The position numbers and the translations under genes were made by a program. 64,000 bases of DNA, from NCBI RefSeq assembly GCF_015644585.1, contig NZ_JADOBI010000002.1, positions 186,001 through 250,000 of the forward strand, read 5' to 3'. Below, piece by piece: positions 41,807 through 50,539 of this stretch (within the stretch, counting starts at the first letter, position 1; each line of letters starts with the position of its first letter). Source of the stretch: Rahnella laticis. Its GTDB lineage: Bacteria > Pseudomonadota > Gammaproteobacteria > Enterobacterales > Enterobacteriaceae. The notes below the pieces were generated by a model that was given only the letters and a program-made list of their open reading frames with translations, was not told the origin of the DNA and searched no databases.

Positions 41807-42348
41807 ATGCAGCAGCTTTGCGGGGGCTCGTTATCAGCGCGCTTGCGGGAAAGACAGATGCTCTTGAACGGGTCTATTCCCCGCGCGACTGGCCCACGTC
41901 TGAGGATATGTATCCCGCTATTCTCGTGCAAACCCCCTTCGATGTGAAAAACTCCCTCGGGCGTAACGCACCGCAGTTTACGACCGTGACCACCGTCCGG
42001 ATTACCGGCCGCCTGCAGGAACTCGATGACCTTGATCAGGACAACGGGGCGGTAAAAGCGGAAGAGGCGCTGGAGCAGTTGCGCGAACAAATCGAGCGGG
42101 CTGTGATCAACAGTTATGACCTGACCCGACAGATTCAGCAGTTTTTGCAGCTGCGCTCCACGATTGATATCAGCGCGGCTGGCGAAGGGCATACCGCTCA
42201 GTTACTGATGGATCTGGATATCGAGTATTACCAGGGGCCGGAAGAATTTTACCCCATCGAAGCGGATCCGCTTCAGGGGATCGATGTCACCCTTATCGAG
42301 CCTGACGGCACGCCGGAAGTCGGCGTCACCATCGACCTGCCTCAATAA
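41803..42348 (+). CDS. Tail terminator-like protein
   Basis: A 181-residue protein. LERVYSPRDWPTSEDMYPAI followed by LVQTPFDVKNSLG, and the long helical part EEALEQLREQIERAVIN, are typical of tail terminator or completion proteins of Mu-like/P2-like contractile tails. It is located before the sheath. The function is inferred from position and pattern. Confidence 0.65.
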   Translation: MNAAALRGLVISALAGKTDALERVYSPRDWPTSEDMYPAILVQTPFDVKNSLGRNAPQFTTVTTVRITGRLQELDDLDQDNGAVKAEEALEQLREQIERAVINSYDLTRQIQQFLQLRSTIDISAAGEGHTAQLLMDLDIEYYQGPEEFYPIEADPLQGIDVTLIEPDGTPEVGVTIDLPQ

Positions 42349-42364
42349 CATTCTGGAGTATCCC

Positions 42365-42607
42365 ATGTTTGTAAAACCCGCAGCCGGGCGCACAGTGCGT
42401 GACCCGGTTAAAGGCACCTTTTTGCCCGAAGAAGGGGCAGAGGTCGCTGAAAGTATGTTCTGGAACCGCCGGCTCCGCGACGGGGATGTGATCACCGTTG
42501 ACACCTACGCGCCGGCAGCGAAATCGCCGGCGTCCGCAAAGGGCGCAGACGCGACGGCCACCACTGATAAATCAGCCGCTTCAACGGACACCGGGAGTGC
42601 GAGCTAA
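42365..42607 (+). CDS. DUF2635 protein
   Basis: An 80-residue protein starting MFVKPAAGRTVRDPVKGTFL, the hallmark of DUF2635, a family found just before the sheath in Mu-like tails. An Ala/Ser-rich tail follows. The function is unknown. It overlaps the sheath start by one base. Confidence 0.85.
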   Translation: MFVKPAAGRTVRDPVKGTFLPEEGAEVAESMFWNRRLRDGDVITVDTYAPAAKSPASAKGADATATTDKSAASTDTGSAS

Positions 42608-44091
42608 TGAACTTTCAAAATATCCCCAGCAATCTGCGGACACCGCTTTTCTATGCAGAGTTTGACAACTCGCAGGCGAATACCGCAACGGCTACTCAGC
42701 GCACGCTGATCATCGGTCAGATGCTGACGAACGCCGCGGTAAACCCCAATATCCCGGTTATTGAATCGTCAGCATCGAACACTGCCGGTATTTATGGTGC
42801 CGGTTCGATGTTGCATAACCAGATGGCGGCGTATCTGGCAAACGACATTGCCGGTGAAATTTATCTGCTGCCGCTGGTTGATGGAACATCGATGGTGGCG
42901 GCGACCGGCACCATTACGCTGACCACGGCGCCGAGTGAAACCGGTGTAATTTCACTGTATGTCGCGGGTCAGCGCGTGCAGACAACTGTGTTGAGCACCG
43001 ACACAGTGACTTCAATGGCAACAGCCCTGACGGCGGCAATCAATGCCACCATTGCGTTGCCGGTAACGGCTGCATCGGCTGCCGGCGTCATTACGCTGAC
43101 GGCAAAAAACAAAGGCACGCACGGCAACAGCATCGATTTGCGGCTGAATTATCTGGGCAGCGCGGGCGGGGAAGCCACGCCTGATGGCCTGGGTATTACG
43201 CTTACCGCCCTCACCAGCGGGGCTGGCGCACCGGACATGACGACGGCGCTGGCAAACCTCGGCGACCGGACCTTTGATTTTATTGTAACTCCTTATACCG
43301 ACACGACTTCTCTCGATGCGCTGAAGAATTTTCTGTCGGACAGCACCGGCCGCTGGAGCTACGCTTCACAGCTTTACGGCCACGTCTTTGGGGCCGTGTC
43401 TGGCACCTATGGACAACTGACCACGCTCGGCGAAGCCCGCAACGATCAGCATGCCACTTTACTGGGGGTATATGACTCACCAACGCCGGCTTATGTCTGG
43501 GCCGCGGCTGCAACGGGCGCGGTCGCGGGGAGTCTGCGCAACGATCCGGGGCGTCCTCTGCAAACGCTCACGATTGCCGGCGTGCTGGCACCGCCACTGG
43601 CTTCACGTTTCGAGCTGACCGAGCGCAACAACCTGCTTTACAGCGGCATTTCGACCTTCACGGTGGCTGATGACAGCACGGTGCAGGTGGAAAACCTGAT
43701 CACCACGTATCAGACCAATAAATTCGGGGATGCGGACGATAGCTATCTGCAGGTGGAAACGTTGTTCCTGCTGATGTTCGTTACCCGCTTTATCCGCACG
43801 CAGATCACGTCGAAATTTGCGCGCATGAAGCTGGCCGCTGACGGCACCCGCTTTGCGCCGGGATCTGCGATTGTGACGCCGAATATTATCCGGGCTGAGC
43901 TGATCGCCCAGTACACACAGCTGGAATACAACGGCTATGTGCAGGATTCCAAAGCCTTCGCCGCCGGTCTGATTGTGACGAAAAGCACGACCAACCCGAA
44001 CCGCGTAGACGTGTTATGGGACGGCGTGCTGATCAACCAGCTGCGCGTATTTGCACTTCTTAACCAGTTCCGCCTGCAAGCCGCGGCGTAA
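42607..44091 (+). CDS. Contractile tail sheath protein (Mu gpL-like)
   Basis: A 494-residue tail sheath protein. It begins MNFQNIPSNLRTPLFYAEFD, a typical Mu-like start, has a long insert domain (about 85-215) with Ig-like beta pattern, and the C-terminal core VLAPPLASRFELTERNNLLY, FVTRFIRTQITSKFARMKLA and NRVDVLWDGVLINQLRVFAL. This gene shows that the tail is contractile. Confidence 0.95.
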   Translation: MNFQNIPSNLRTPLFYAEFDNSQANTATATQRTLIIGQMLTNAAVNPNIPVIESSASNTAGIYGAGSMLHNQMAAYLANDIAGEIYLLPLVDGTSMVAATGTITLTTAPSETGVISLYVAGQRVQTTVLSTDTVTSMATALTAAINATIALPVTAASAAGVITLTAKNKGTHGNSIDLRLNYLGSAGGEATPDGLGITLTALTSGAGAPDMTTALANLGDRTFDFIVTPYTDTTSLDALKNFLSDSTGRWSYASQLYGHVFGAVSGTYGQLTTLGEARNDQHATLLGVYDSPTPAYVWAAAATGAVAGSLRNDPGRPLQTLTIAGVLAPPLASRFELTERNNLLYSGISTFTVADDSTVQVENLITTYQTNKFGDADDSYLQVETLFLLMFVTRFIRTQITSKFARMKLAADGTRFAPGSAIVTPNIIRAELIAQYTQLEYNGYVQDSKAFAAGLIVTKSTTNPNRVDVLWDGVLINQLRVFALLNQFRLQAAA

Positions 44092-44100
44092 GGAATAACA

Positions 44101-44469
44101 ATGGGTGATACCTCCAACCGCCTGGCAGGCACCGCGTCGGTGACGACCAATGGCGTCACAATCATGGTCGCCGGGCAGTTCAAATACAGTCCTTCAACCG
44201 TAAAACGTGAAACCCTGACCGGGATGGATCGCGTTCATGGCTATAAAGAAAAGCCTTCCGCGCCGTATATCTCCTGTCAGGTTCGCGACAGCGGTGGTAC
44301 CACGGTGGCGGACTTTAACGACATGACCGATGTCACCGTGGTGGCTGAACTCGCCAACGGCAAAACGATTATCGGCACCGGGATGTGGACGGTCGAATCG
44401 CAGGAAGTGGACAGTGAAGACGCCGTGTTCGATGTCCGCTGGGAAAGCTTCTCAGTCGTGGAGAGCTGA
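44101..44469 (+). CDS. Tail tube protein (Mu gpM-like)
   Basis: A 122-residue tail tube protein beginning MGDTSNRLAGTASVTTNGVT, with GQFKYSPSTVKRETLTGMDR and VHGYKEKPSAPYISCQVRDS; these are standard segments of the Mu-type tube family. It polymerises inside the sheath. It lies right after the sheath, the usual order. Confidence 0.92.
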   Translation: MGDTSNRLAGTASVTTNGVTIMVAGQFKYSPSTVKRETLTGMDRVHGYKEKPSAPYISCQVRDSGGTTVADFNDMTDVTVVAELANGKTIIGTGMWTVESQEVDSEDAVFDVRWESFSVVES

Positions 44470-44471
44470 TC

Positions 44472-45065
44472 GTGGAAGAGCAGGAAAAAAGTATCGTTAT
44501 TCCTCTGGATAAACCGCTGGCGGATGCCGGCGGTAAACTGGTCTGGGAAAGAATTACACTGCATGAACCTGCGCTCATCGAAGTGAATCAGTTCTTTGAT
44601 AAGCAGAAGGCGGATGGCGCGCTGGCCGCGATGGGGCTCCTTATCTCGCTTCTATCGGGGATCCCGCCGCAGGTTGTCAGGCGCATGCCGTTTACCACTT
44701 TCAAACAGTGTGAGTTATTTCTTCTCACCTTCTTAAATTACCTCCCCGAACCCGTCACGACGGTTGAAAGCAGCACGGTGATCGTGTTGCCAAAAGTCCT
44801 TCAGGATGGCAAAGGGGAGCAAAACTGGGCAGGTATAGATCTTGGTGAACCCTGTCTTGAACAGGTGGACCAGTTTTATAAAACCCAGACAGTGAAAGGC
44901 GGTCTGGCGGCGATGTCCGCGCTTATCGCTGAAATCTCCGGCATTCCGGCGCAGGTCATTAACCGTCTGCCGTTTACGGACTACAAACGCTGCGAGGGTT
45001 ACATGCTGGGTTTTTTAAACTTCTCCCCGACGGCGGGAGGTGGCGTGAACGTATCGCCGATGTAA
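44472..45065 (+). CDS. Tail assembly chaperone, 0-frame, with internal duplication
   Basis: A 197-residue GTG-started protein made of two similar halves. Residues about 1-100 contain LISLLSGIPPQVVRRMPFTT, and about 101-197 contain ALIAEISGIPAQVINRLPFT; both halves also share a helix ending in FLLTFLNYLP or YMLGFLNFSP. It probably coats the tape measure during tail assembly. A T-TTT-TTA slippery site near its 3' end makes a longer -1 product. Confidence 0.82.
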   Translation: MEEQEKSIVIPLDKPLADAGGKLVWERITLHEPALIEVNQFFDKQKADGALAAMGLLISLLSGIPPQVVRRMPFTTFKQCELFLLTFLNYLPEPVTTVESSTVIVLPKVLQDGKGEQNWAGIDLGEPCLEQVDQFYKTQTVKGGLAAMSALIAEISGIPAQVINRLPFTDYKRCEGYMLGFLNFSPTAGGGVNVSPM

Positions 45066-45175
45066 CGTATTACTACGGCTGGGGGCCAGATCAGGGCTGG
45101 GGAATGACGTGGTCGAAGCTCAACTGGTGGCGGGATCAGGCATTGCGCATCAATAAGGTAAAGGAACGCGATTAA
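44472..45175 (+). CDS. Tail assembly chaperone, -1 frameshift product
   Basis: Slippage at T-TTT-TTA (45011-45017) moves ribosomes to the -1 frame, which is open to the TAA at 45173-45175. The extension has the conserved GpE-type sequence ADVTYYYGWGPDQGWGMTWS then KLNWWRDQALRIN. The joined product is about 234 residues. The 3' frame has no start of its own, and tail chaperones with a -1 shift are widespread in phages. The stop overlaps the tape measure start (TAATG). Confidence 0.82.
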
Positions 45176-47010
45176 TGGCTAATGTGTTTGATTTCCAGCT
45201 GAAAGCGGACGATCAGGTTTCTCAGTCTATTCAGAACATCGATGATGCGGTGAAGAAACTGACGCCCCAGCTCAATGATGCGCAAAAAGTTGTGCAGCTC
45301 GGCGGTCGCCGTTCCGCAGAAGGCCTTGATGAAGTCAGTAGCCGCCTGAATAAACTGGCAAAAAATGCCCGGGATGGTGTGCAGTTTGTCGGGGACCTTG
45401 TACCGCCGCTGAAAATGGTGGGCGGCCTGACTTTAGGGCTGGGCGGACTGGCCACGGTCATAAACGGCGTCAAAACGGGGATCAAAGAGTATGCCGATTC
45501 TGGATATAAAATTGATACGACCGCCAAAAACATCAGCGCAACGACTCGGGCCTATCAGGAACTGACCGGTGCCATGATTGAAAACGGGGCAACGCGGGAT
45601 TCTGCGGAGAGCTCTGTTACCGGTCTTTACCAGCGTGCTAACGATGCGCTTAACGGTCGGGATGATCCTTTTAACGCCCTTCTGGCACAAATGGGCGTCA
45701 AGATCAGCAAAACCAAGGAGGGTATGGCCGACGTCGTAAAACTGATGGATGACCTGAATAAGGCCATGCTTCAGCAATCCCCCGCCCGGCAGTCCGTGAT
45801 TGCGCAGGTGGGGCAGTTCTCGCCCGAACTTCTGAACTATCTGCGGCAAAGCACCGAACAGGTCCAGCGCCTTAAAGATCAGGCGCAACGTGACGGTCTG
45901 ATTTTTTCTGATAAAGATGTGCAGAATGCCCTGGCGTTCCGCAACCAGGTCAATCAGATTTCAGCGTCGTGGGACGGCATGCTGATGAAGGGGCAGGCGT
46001 GGCTGGGGCAAGCCCCGATAGTTCAGAAAAGTTTTGATGATGCTTCCCAGATCATGCAGCACGGGTTCGATGCCGCAACGGTCGGTTCCCTGATGACGTG
46101 GAACAGCGGGGGAAAGCAGGCCGACCGCCTGCGGGATGCTCAAAAAAATGACGCGTTTAAAAAAACGCTGTCGTGGGATGAAAAACTGGATCTCCGTTTA
46201 GGCTATGCCTCCGGCGATCTGGTCAAAAAGCTGAACAGTTTTTATGGCCCGACGGATAAGGCCCGTCAGTTACAAAAGGATGTGCAAGGGCTGTATGTGC
46301 AGGGTCCGTCTTCTGTTGAACCCCCATTATCGTTCAATCAGCCGGGAAACGGGAATGCACGGGGTATCCGGAACAATAATCCTGGGAACTTGCGCGCGGC
46401 GCCCAATGCAGTGGGCAACGACGGCAGTTTCCCTATTTTTAGCAGCGCAAATGACGGGCTTGCTGCTATGAGCAGGCAGCTGCAACTTTACGGGGGCAGG
46501 GGAAATAACACGCCTTACGGCATTATTCACACGTATGCCCCGAGTAGCGAAAATAACACGCAGGCGTATATCAATGCGGTGACGAAAGATACCGGCTTTG
46601 GAACACACGATAAACTGAATATGAGTGACCCCGCGGTGCTTAAACGCCTGATGACTGCCATGATCCGCCATGAAAATGGCAGCCAACCCTACAGCGAGGC
46701 TGATATTGATAGCGGCATTAATACCTCGATGACTGATCCGCGCTGGATGGTGCCGCAAAGCGTCTTACAAAGTGCTGGAATTAATCAATCAGGCAAGGGG
46801 GCTGAGCCCAATATCAACGCACCTTCATCTGCCAGCGCAGGCGCGTCCGGCGGCGGTATCGATGTCAAACAAGTTGCTGACGTATTATCTAAGGTGCTGA
46901 AAGACAATAAGAACGAAATTGAGTTGACGCTGATTAATGGACGAACTGGCGAACGTAAAAAAATCTCAGGTGCCGGCGGCAAAGTGACCACGGCAATGCC
47001 CATGCCCTGA
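45175..47010 (+). CDS. Tail tape measure protein
   Basis: A 611-residue protein just after the frameshifted chaperone, as expected for the tape measure. It starts MANVFDFQLKADDQVSQSIQ, with coiled-coil and hydrophobic stretches (VGGLTLGLGGLATVIN). The C-terminal region (about 395-520) has RGIRNNNPGNLRAAPNAVG and YGIIHTYAPSSENNTQAYIN, a pattern known from virion-associated peptidoglycan hydrolase-like domains (P5 type), which may help the tail tip cross the cell wall. It is shorter than many tape measures. Confidence 0.85.
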   Translation: MANVFDFQLKADDQVSQSIQNIDDAVKKLTPQLNDAQKVVQLGGRRSAEGLDEVSSRLNKLAKNARDGVQFVGDLVPPLKMVGGLTLGLGGLATVINGVKTGIKEYADSGYKIDTTAKNISATTRAYQELTGAMIENGATRDSAESSVTGLYQRANDALNGRDDPFNALLAQMGVKISKTKEGMADVVKLMDDLNKAMLQQSPARQSVIAQVGQFSPELLNYLRQSTEQVQRLKDQAQRDGLIFSDKDVQNALAFRNQVNQISASWDGMLMKGQAWLGQAPIVQKSFDDASQIMQHGFDAATVGSLMTWNSGGKQADRLRDAQKNDAFKKTLSWDEKLDLRLGYASGDLVKKLNSFYGPTDKARQLQKDVQGLYVQGPSSVEPPLSFNQPGNGNARGIRNNNPGNLRAAPNAVGNDGSFPIFSSANDGLAAMSRQLQLYGGRGNNTPYGIIHTYAPSSENNTQAYINAVTKDTGFGTHDKLNMSDPAVLKRLMTAMIRHENGSQPYSEADIDSGINTSMTDPRWMVPQSVLQSAGINQSGKGAEPNINAPSSASAGASGGGIDVKQVADVLSKVLKDNKNEIELTLINGRTGERKKISGAGGKVTTAMPMP

Positions 47011-47022
47011 TATATCAACCTG

Positions 47023-47048
47023 ACCCGCTTCGGCGGGTTTTCTCTTTC
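47023..47048 (+). terminator. Intrinsic terminator within the late operon
   Basis: ACCCGC (47023-47028), loop TTCG, GCGGGT (47033-47038), then a T-rich run. It lies between the tape measure and gp43-like genes, so Q-modified polymerase would need to read through it. Confidence 0.65.
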
Positions 47049-47059
47049 TGGAGGACAGG

Positions 47060-48466
47060 ATGCCACTGTTACAAAACGCGCTGTCTTCGCTGTTAGGATT
47101 TTCGGGCGACAGCTGGAACTGGCAGGATCATATTCATCCGGCGTCATTTCGCGGCGTGCCCTTTGCAATTATTGATGCGGATGGCAATTTTGGCCGCCGG
47201 CAGGCCGTCCATGAATACCCCTATCGCGATACAGTCTGGGTCGAAGATTTGGGGCGTTCTACCCGCCGTCTGACCTTAAACGGATTCATTATCCAGTCCA
47301 GCCCGGTCTACAACGCTGCGGATGTCATGACTCAGCGGGATAATCTTATCGCCGCCTGTGAAAGCGCGGGCGCTGGCACGCTGGTGCATCCTACGCTGGG
47401 CGAGTTGACGGTCAGTATCCCTGACGGCGGGCTGAAACTGCGGGAAAGCAAAGATTCAGAACGCGTCTTTGAATTCTCTCTCACTGTCATTGAGTCCGGT
47501 CTTCGGGTTTTTGCTGTGACCGGCGCGGTCTCAGCTGCTTCAACGGTTCAGACGTCCTGGCTGGCGCTGGCGGCGAAAACGGCAGCCACGTTTATTGCTG
47601 AAGTCAATTCCGATTTACGCACGGTGACGCAGGCAATAAAAACGCTTAAAAGCACGGTTTCATTCTGGACCAGTATGGTGACCTGCACGGCAAATGAGGC
47701 GACAAATCTCAGTAATACGCTGAAATCCACGTTCGGCAGCACCCGTTACGGGCGTTACAACACTGGCGATGTTGGCGGAAATACCTCGGGCGCGACAAAT
47801 ACCACGACGACGACGGCAGACACGAATAATTACGACCTTCTGGTTTCACAAAAAATGGCGGCATCAGTCGAAAACCGGGCAGAAGTTCAGGATGTAACAG
47901 CCAGCCTACTGGCATCAGTCAGCGTCGCGGCATATGCCAGTGGCGCGCAGGATGTGATCAATGCATTACTGTCGAGTGAGGCCAAAGGATTGGATCTGGT
48001 TCGCCTGTTTGAAACGTTGGCGGCGTTCACGGATACCACTTACCGGCCGGACAGCAGCGACAGCAGCATTGCTTCGGCGGCACAAATTTACCTTATCACG
48101 CTAAGTGCTGGCGCAATGGCCTATGCGGCTTCTCTTTACGAGCCCGTAAGCTATGACGATGCTGCTGAACTTCTTCAGCGCGTGGTCAGCGTCATCGATA
48201 CAGTGTCTCTGGCGGCGGCTGATGCCGGTTATGACGATGTTTTCAGTGAGATGTCCGATCTTAAAACAAAGGTCAAAACGACGTTTCAGGAGAAAGGGGC
48301 GCAGCTGGCGAACGTGTCCACCGTGACGTTCAGCGCAGCGCTTCCTGCGCTTAACCTGGCAAACAGGTTGTATCAGGATGCGAGCCGAACCGAAGGACTG
48401 GTAAAAATGGCCGATCCAGTTCATCCGGCATTTATGCCGCTTTCTTTCAGGGCGCTTTCTTCATGA
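47060..48466 (+). CDS. DNA circularisation/baseplate protein (Mu gp43-like)
   Basis: A 468-residue protein whose N-terminus (SWNWQDHIHPASFRGVPFAI, then DADGNFGRRQAVHEYPYRDT) is the DNA circularisation N-terminal family, the Mu gp43/N position. In contractile phages it is a hub or baseplate component. The C-terminal two thirds is helical and Ala/Ser/Thr-rich. It overlaps the next gene by four bases. Confidence 0.9.
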   Translation: MPLLQNALSSLLGFSGDSWNWQDHIHPASFRGVPFAIIDADGNFGRRQAVHEYPYRDTVWVEDLGRSTRRLTLNGFIIQSSPVYNAADVMTQRDNLIAACESAGAGTLVHPTLGELTVSIPDGGLKLRESKDSERVFEFSLTVIESGLRVFAVTGAVSAASTVQTSWLALAAKTAATFIAEVNSDLRTVTQAIKTLKSTVSFWTSMVTCTANEATNLSNTLKSTFGSTRYGRYNTGDVGGNTSGATNTTTTTADTNNYDLLVSQKMAASVENRAEVQDVTASLLASVSVAAYASGAQDVINALLSSEAKGLDLVRLFETLAAFTDTTYRPDSSDSSIASAAQIYLITLSAGAMAYAASLYEPVSYDDAAELLQRVVSVIDTVSLAAADAGYDDVFSEMSDLKTKVKTTFQEKGAQLANVSTVTFSAALPALNLANRLYQDASRTEGLVKMADPVHPAFMPLSFRALSS

Positions 48467-49524
48467 ACGATGAAATGACGTTAACCGTTGGTGGCAAGGT
48501 GCTTTCCGGCTGGGACTCTGTCCGCGTAACCCGAAGCATCGACCACCTTCCCAGCGATTTTGACCTTTCGCTGATGGATGAATTTCCCGGCAGTGATGGT
48601 CAGCAACTGGTCAAAGAAGGCGATGCCTGTGTGGTAAAACTCGGGAGCGATACGGTCATTACCGGCTACATCGACCGGTGGGCGCCGATGATTTCCGCCT
48701 CGAGGCACGAAGTCCGGGCAACGGGGCGCAGCAAGTGCGAAGACCTGGTGGACTGCTCCGCCAAATGGGATAACAACGTGATCACTGGCGCTACCCCGTT
48801 GCAGATTGCGCAGCGTCTGGCTGCACCCTATGGGATCACCGTGTCGAGCGACGTGACTGATATGCAAAATGTCCCTCAGTTCACGCTGAACTGGGGAGAA
48901 AGCTCGCAGGAAATCATTGACCGTATCACGCGTTGGGCGGCGCTTCTCTACTATGACCTGCCGGACGGCAGTCTCTACCTGACCCGCGTCGGTACCCGAA
49001 AAGCTGCCAGCGGCGTTGCACAGGGTATCAACATTGAAGCGGCGGCCTACGAGACCTCGATGGACGAGCGGTTTTCGGAATACACCGGTGTCTCAATGAC
49101 GGTTAACCCGTTGGTCGATGACAGCGGTTATGGTGCAGTGACTAAAGCCACTGCGAATGATCCGGACGTTGCCAAAATGCGATACAGGAACCGGATCATC
49201 ATTGTCGAAAGCACTATGAACACCACCGAGCTGGCGCAGCAGGCGATTGACTGGGAAATGAACCGGCGTTATGGCCGCTCTAAGGTTCTGCAGGTCACCA
49301 TTGATAACTGGCGCGACAGCGCAGGCAAGCTGTGGGAGCCCAACACCCTGATCCCCGTTAATATCCCCAAGATGGGCATCAATGACGTGCTGTGGCTGCT
49401 GGCGGAAGTCACTTTTATCAAAGATGACCAGGGCACGGTGGCGCAGATGGTACTGATGCCGCCGGCGGCATTCTCGGTTCAGCCATATCGTTTCTACAAC
49501 GTCATTCAGGAGCTGAACAGATGA
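48463..49524 (+). CDS. Baseplate hub protein (Mu gp44/gpP-like, D family)
   Basis: A 353-residue hub protein with the start LTVGGKVLSGWDSVRVTRSI and DFDLSLMDEFPG, GYIDRWAPMISASRHEVRAT, and RGRSKCEDLVDCSAKWDN-type segments of Mu gpP. The hub links the tail tube to the spike. It is translationally coupled to both neighbours by overlaps. Confidence 0.92.
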   Translation: MNDEMTLTVGGKVLSGWDSVRVTRSIDHLPSDFDLSLMDEFPGSDGQQLVKEGDACVVKLGSDTVITGYIDRWAPMISASRHEVRATGRSKCEDLVDCSAKWDNNVITGATPLQIAQRLAAPYGITVSSDVTDMQNVPQFTLNWGESSQEIIDRITRWAALLYYDLPDGSLYLTRVGTRKAASGVAQGINIEAAAYETSMDERFSEYTGVSMTVNPLVDDSGYGAVTKATANDPDVAKMRYRNRIIIVESTMNTTELAQQAIDWEMNRRYGRSKVLQVTIDNWRDSAGKLWEPNTLIPVNIPKMGINDVLWLLAEVTFIKDDQGTVAQMVLMPPAAFSVQPYRFYNVIQELNR

Positions 49525-50105
49525 CGATGCTCAACACGCTTTACCGCCGGGCGATGATGATGCTCGGCGTGGGCAGCGTATCGCTGACGAATGATGATGG
49601 TGGGATCCAGAAAGTGCAGTATCAGACGCCGCTGGAAGTGCGCAGCGATACGCCGCGCCTGATGGAGTTCGGTTTCTCCTCTTCATTGCCGGATGGTGCC
49701 GATGTGCTGATCGCCTACCTTTCGGGCGACCGGTCGAACGCGGTGGTGATTGCCTCCGGTCATAAAGGCAGCCGCAAAACCGGCCTGAGTCCGGGTGAAA
49801 CCATCATTTATGACCAGTGGGGGCAGCACATCAAACTCACTGAAGCGGGAATAGAAATTGATGCAAACGGTCAGTCCGTCAAAGTCATTAATTCAACCAC
49901 CGTCACCATCGTTGCTTCAGAAGAGATTTTTGCAGATACCCCTGTTTTGAAGTGTTCCGGCGATATCATTGATAACGCGGGGAGTAACTCGACCACCCTA
50001 AAAGACTTGCGCGATACCTACAACAATCACGATCACATGGTGAAAAACGTGCAGAGCGGCAGCTCATCACCAACCAGTGAAAAACCGGGAGAGCAGGTTC
50101 AATGA
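49521..50105 (+). CDS. Baseplate spike protein (Mu gp45-like)
   Basis: A 194-residue Mu gp45/gpV-like protein. It has an OB-fold part (RAMMMLGVGSVSLTNDDGGI, VQYQTPLEVRSDTPRLMEFG) and a beta-helical C-terminus with VKVINSTTVTIVASEEIFAD and HDHMVKNVQSG at the end, the membrane-piercing tip with likely metal-binding His (NNHDHM). Confidence 0.9.
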   Translation: MTMLNTLYRRAMMMLGVGSVSLTNDDGGIQKVQYQTPLEVRSDTPRLMEFGFSSSLPDGADVLIAYLSGDRSNAVVIASGHKGSRKTGLSPGETIIYDQWGQHIKLTEAGIEIDANGQSVKVINSTTVTIVASEEIFADTPVLKCSGDIIDNAGSNSTTLKDLRDTYNNHDHMVKNVQSGSSSPTSEKPGEQVQ

Positions 50106-50536
50106 CGGACATCACAACACTCTGGAATGCTGAACAATCCATCGGCGACTGGGCTGAGGCATCCGGAGACCTGCAGTCGGGCGACGACCTCGAGACGGCC
50201 ATTCTAATCAGCCTCTTTACTGACCGGCTGGCGCGGGAAGATGACGAATACGATGGCGATAACCGCCGCGGGTGGTGGGGCGATCAGGATCAGGATTATC
50301 CCATTGGGTCACGCCTCTGGTTGTTGCGCCGTCAGAAACTGACGCTGGTTGTTGCAAACAAAGCGCAGGATTTTGCCGCCGAGGCGCTGAAGTGGCTTAC
50401 CGATGACGGTGTGGTCTCCAGTATTTCTCCCGTCACACAAATCGTGTATCCGAACCGCCTTAACCTTTTTATCACCTACCAAAAGCCAGGACAGGACGCG
50501 GTGTCAAAGCGTTATTTCTGGGTCTGGGAGTCTTAA
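50102..50536 (+). CDS. Baseplate wedge protein (Mu gp46-like)
   Basis: A 144-residue gp46-family baseplate protein, the homologue of T4 gp25. Characteristic segments: LETAILISLFTDRLAREDDE and NRRGWWGDQDQDYPIGSRLW, then LRRQKLTLVVANKAQDFAAE. It sits at the sheath-baseplate junction. Confidence 0.92.
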   Translation: MTDITTLWNAEQSIGDWAEASGDLQSGDDLETAILISLFTDRLAREDDEYDGDNRRGWWGDQDQDYPIGSRLWLLRRQKLTLVVANKAQDFAAEALKWLTDDGVVSSISPVTQIVYPNRLNLFITYQKPGQDAVSKRYFWVWES

Positions 50537-50539
50537 CCG

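Noticed and set aside
41581-42192. A 203-codon minus-strand frame in the head-tail genes
   Set aside because: It is antisense to two well-placed phage genes and has no ribosome site or recognisable domain.
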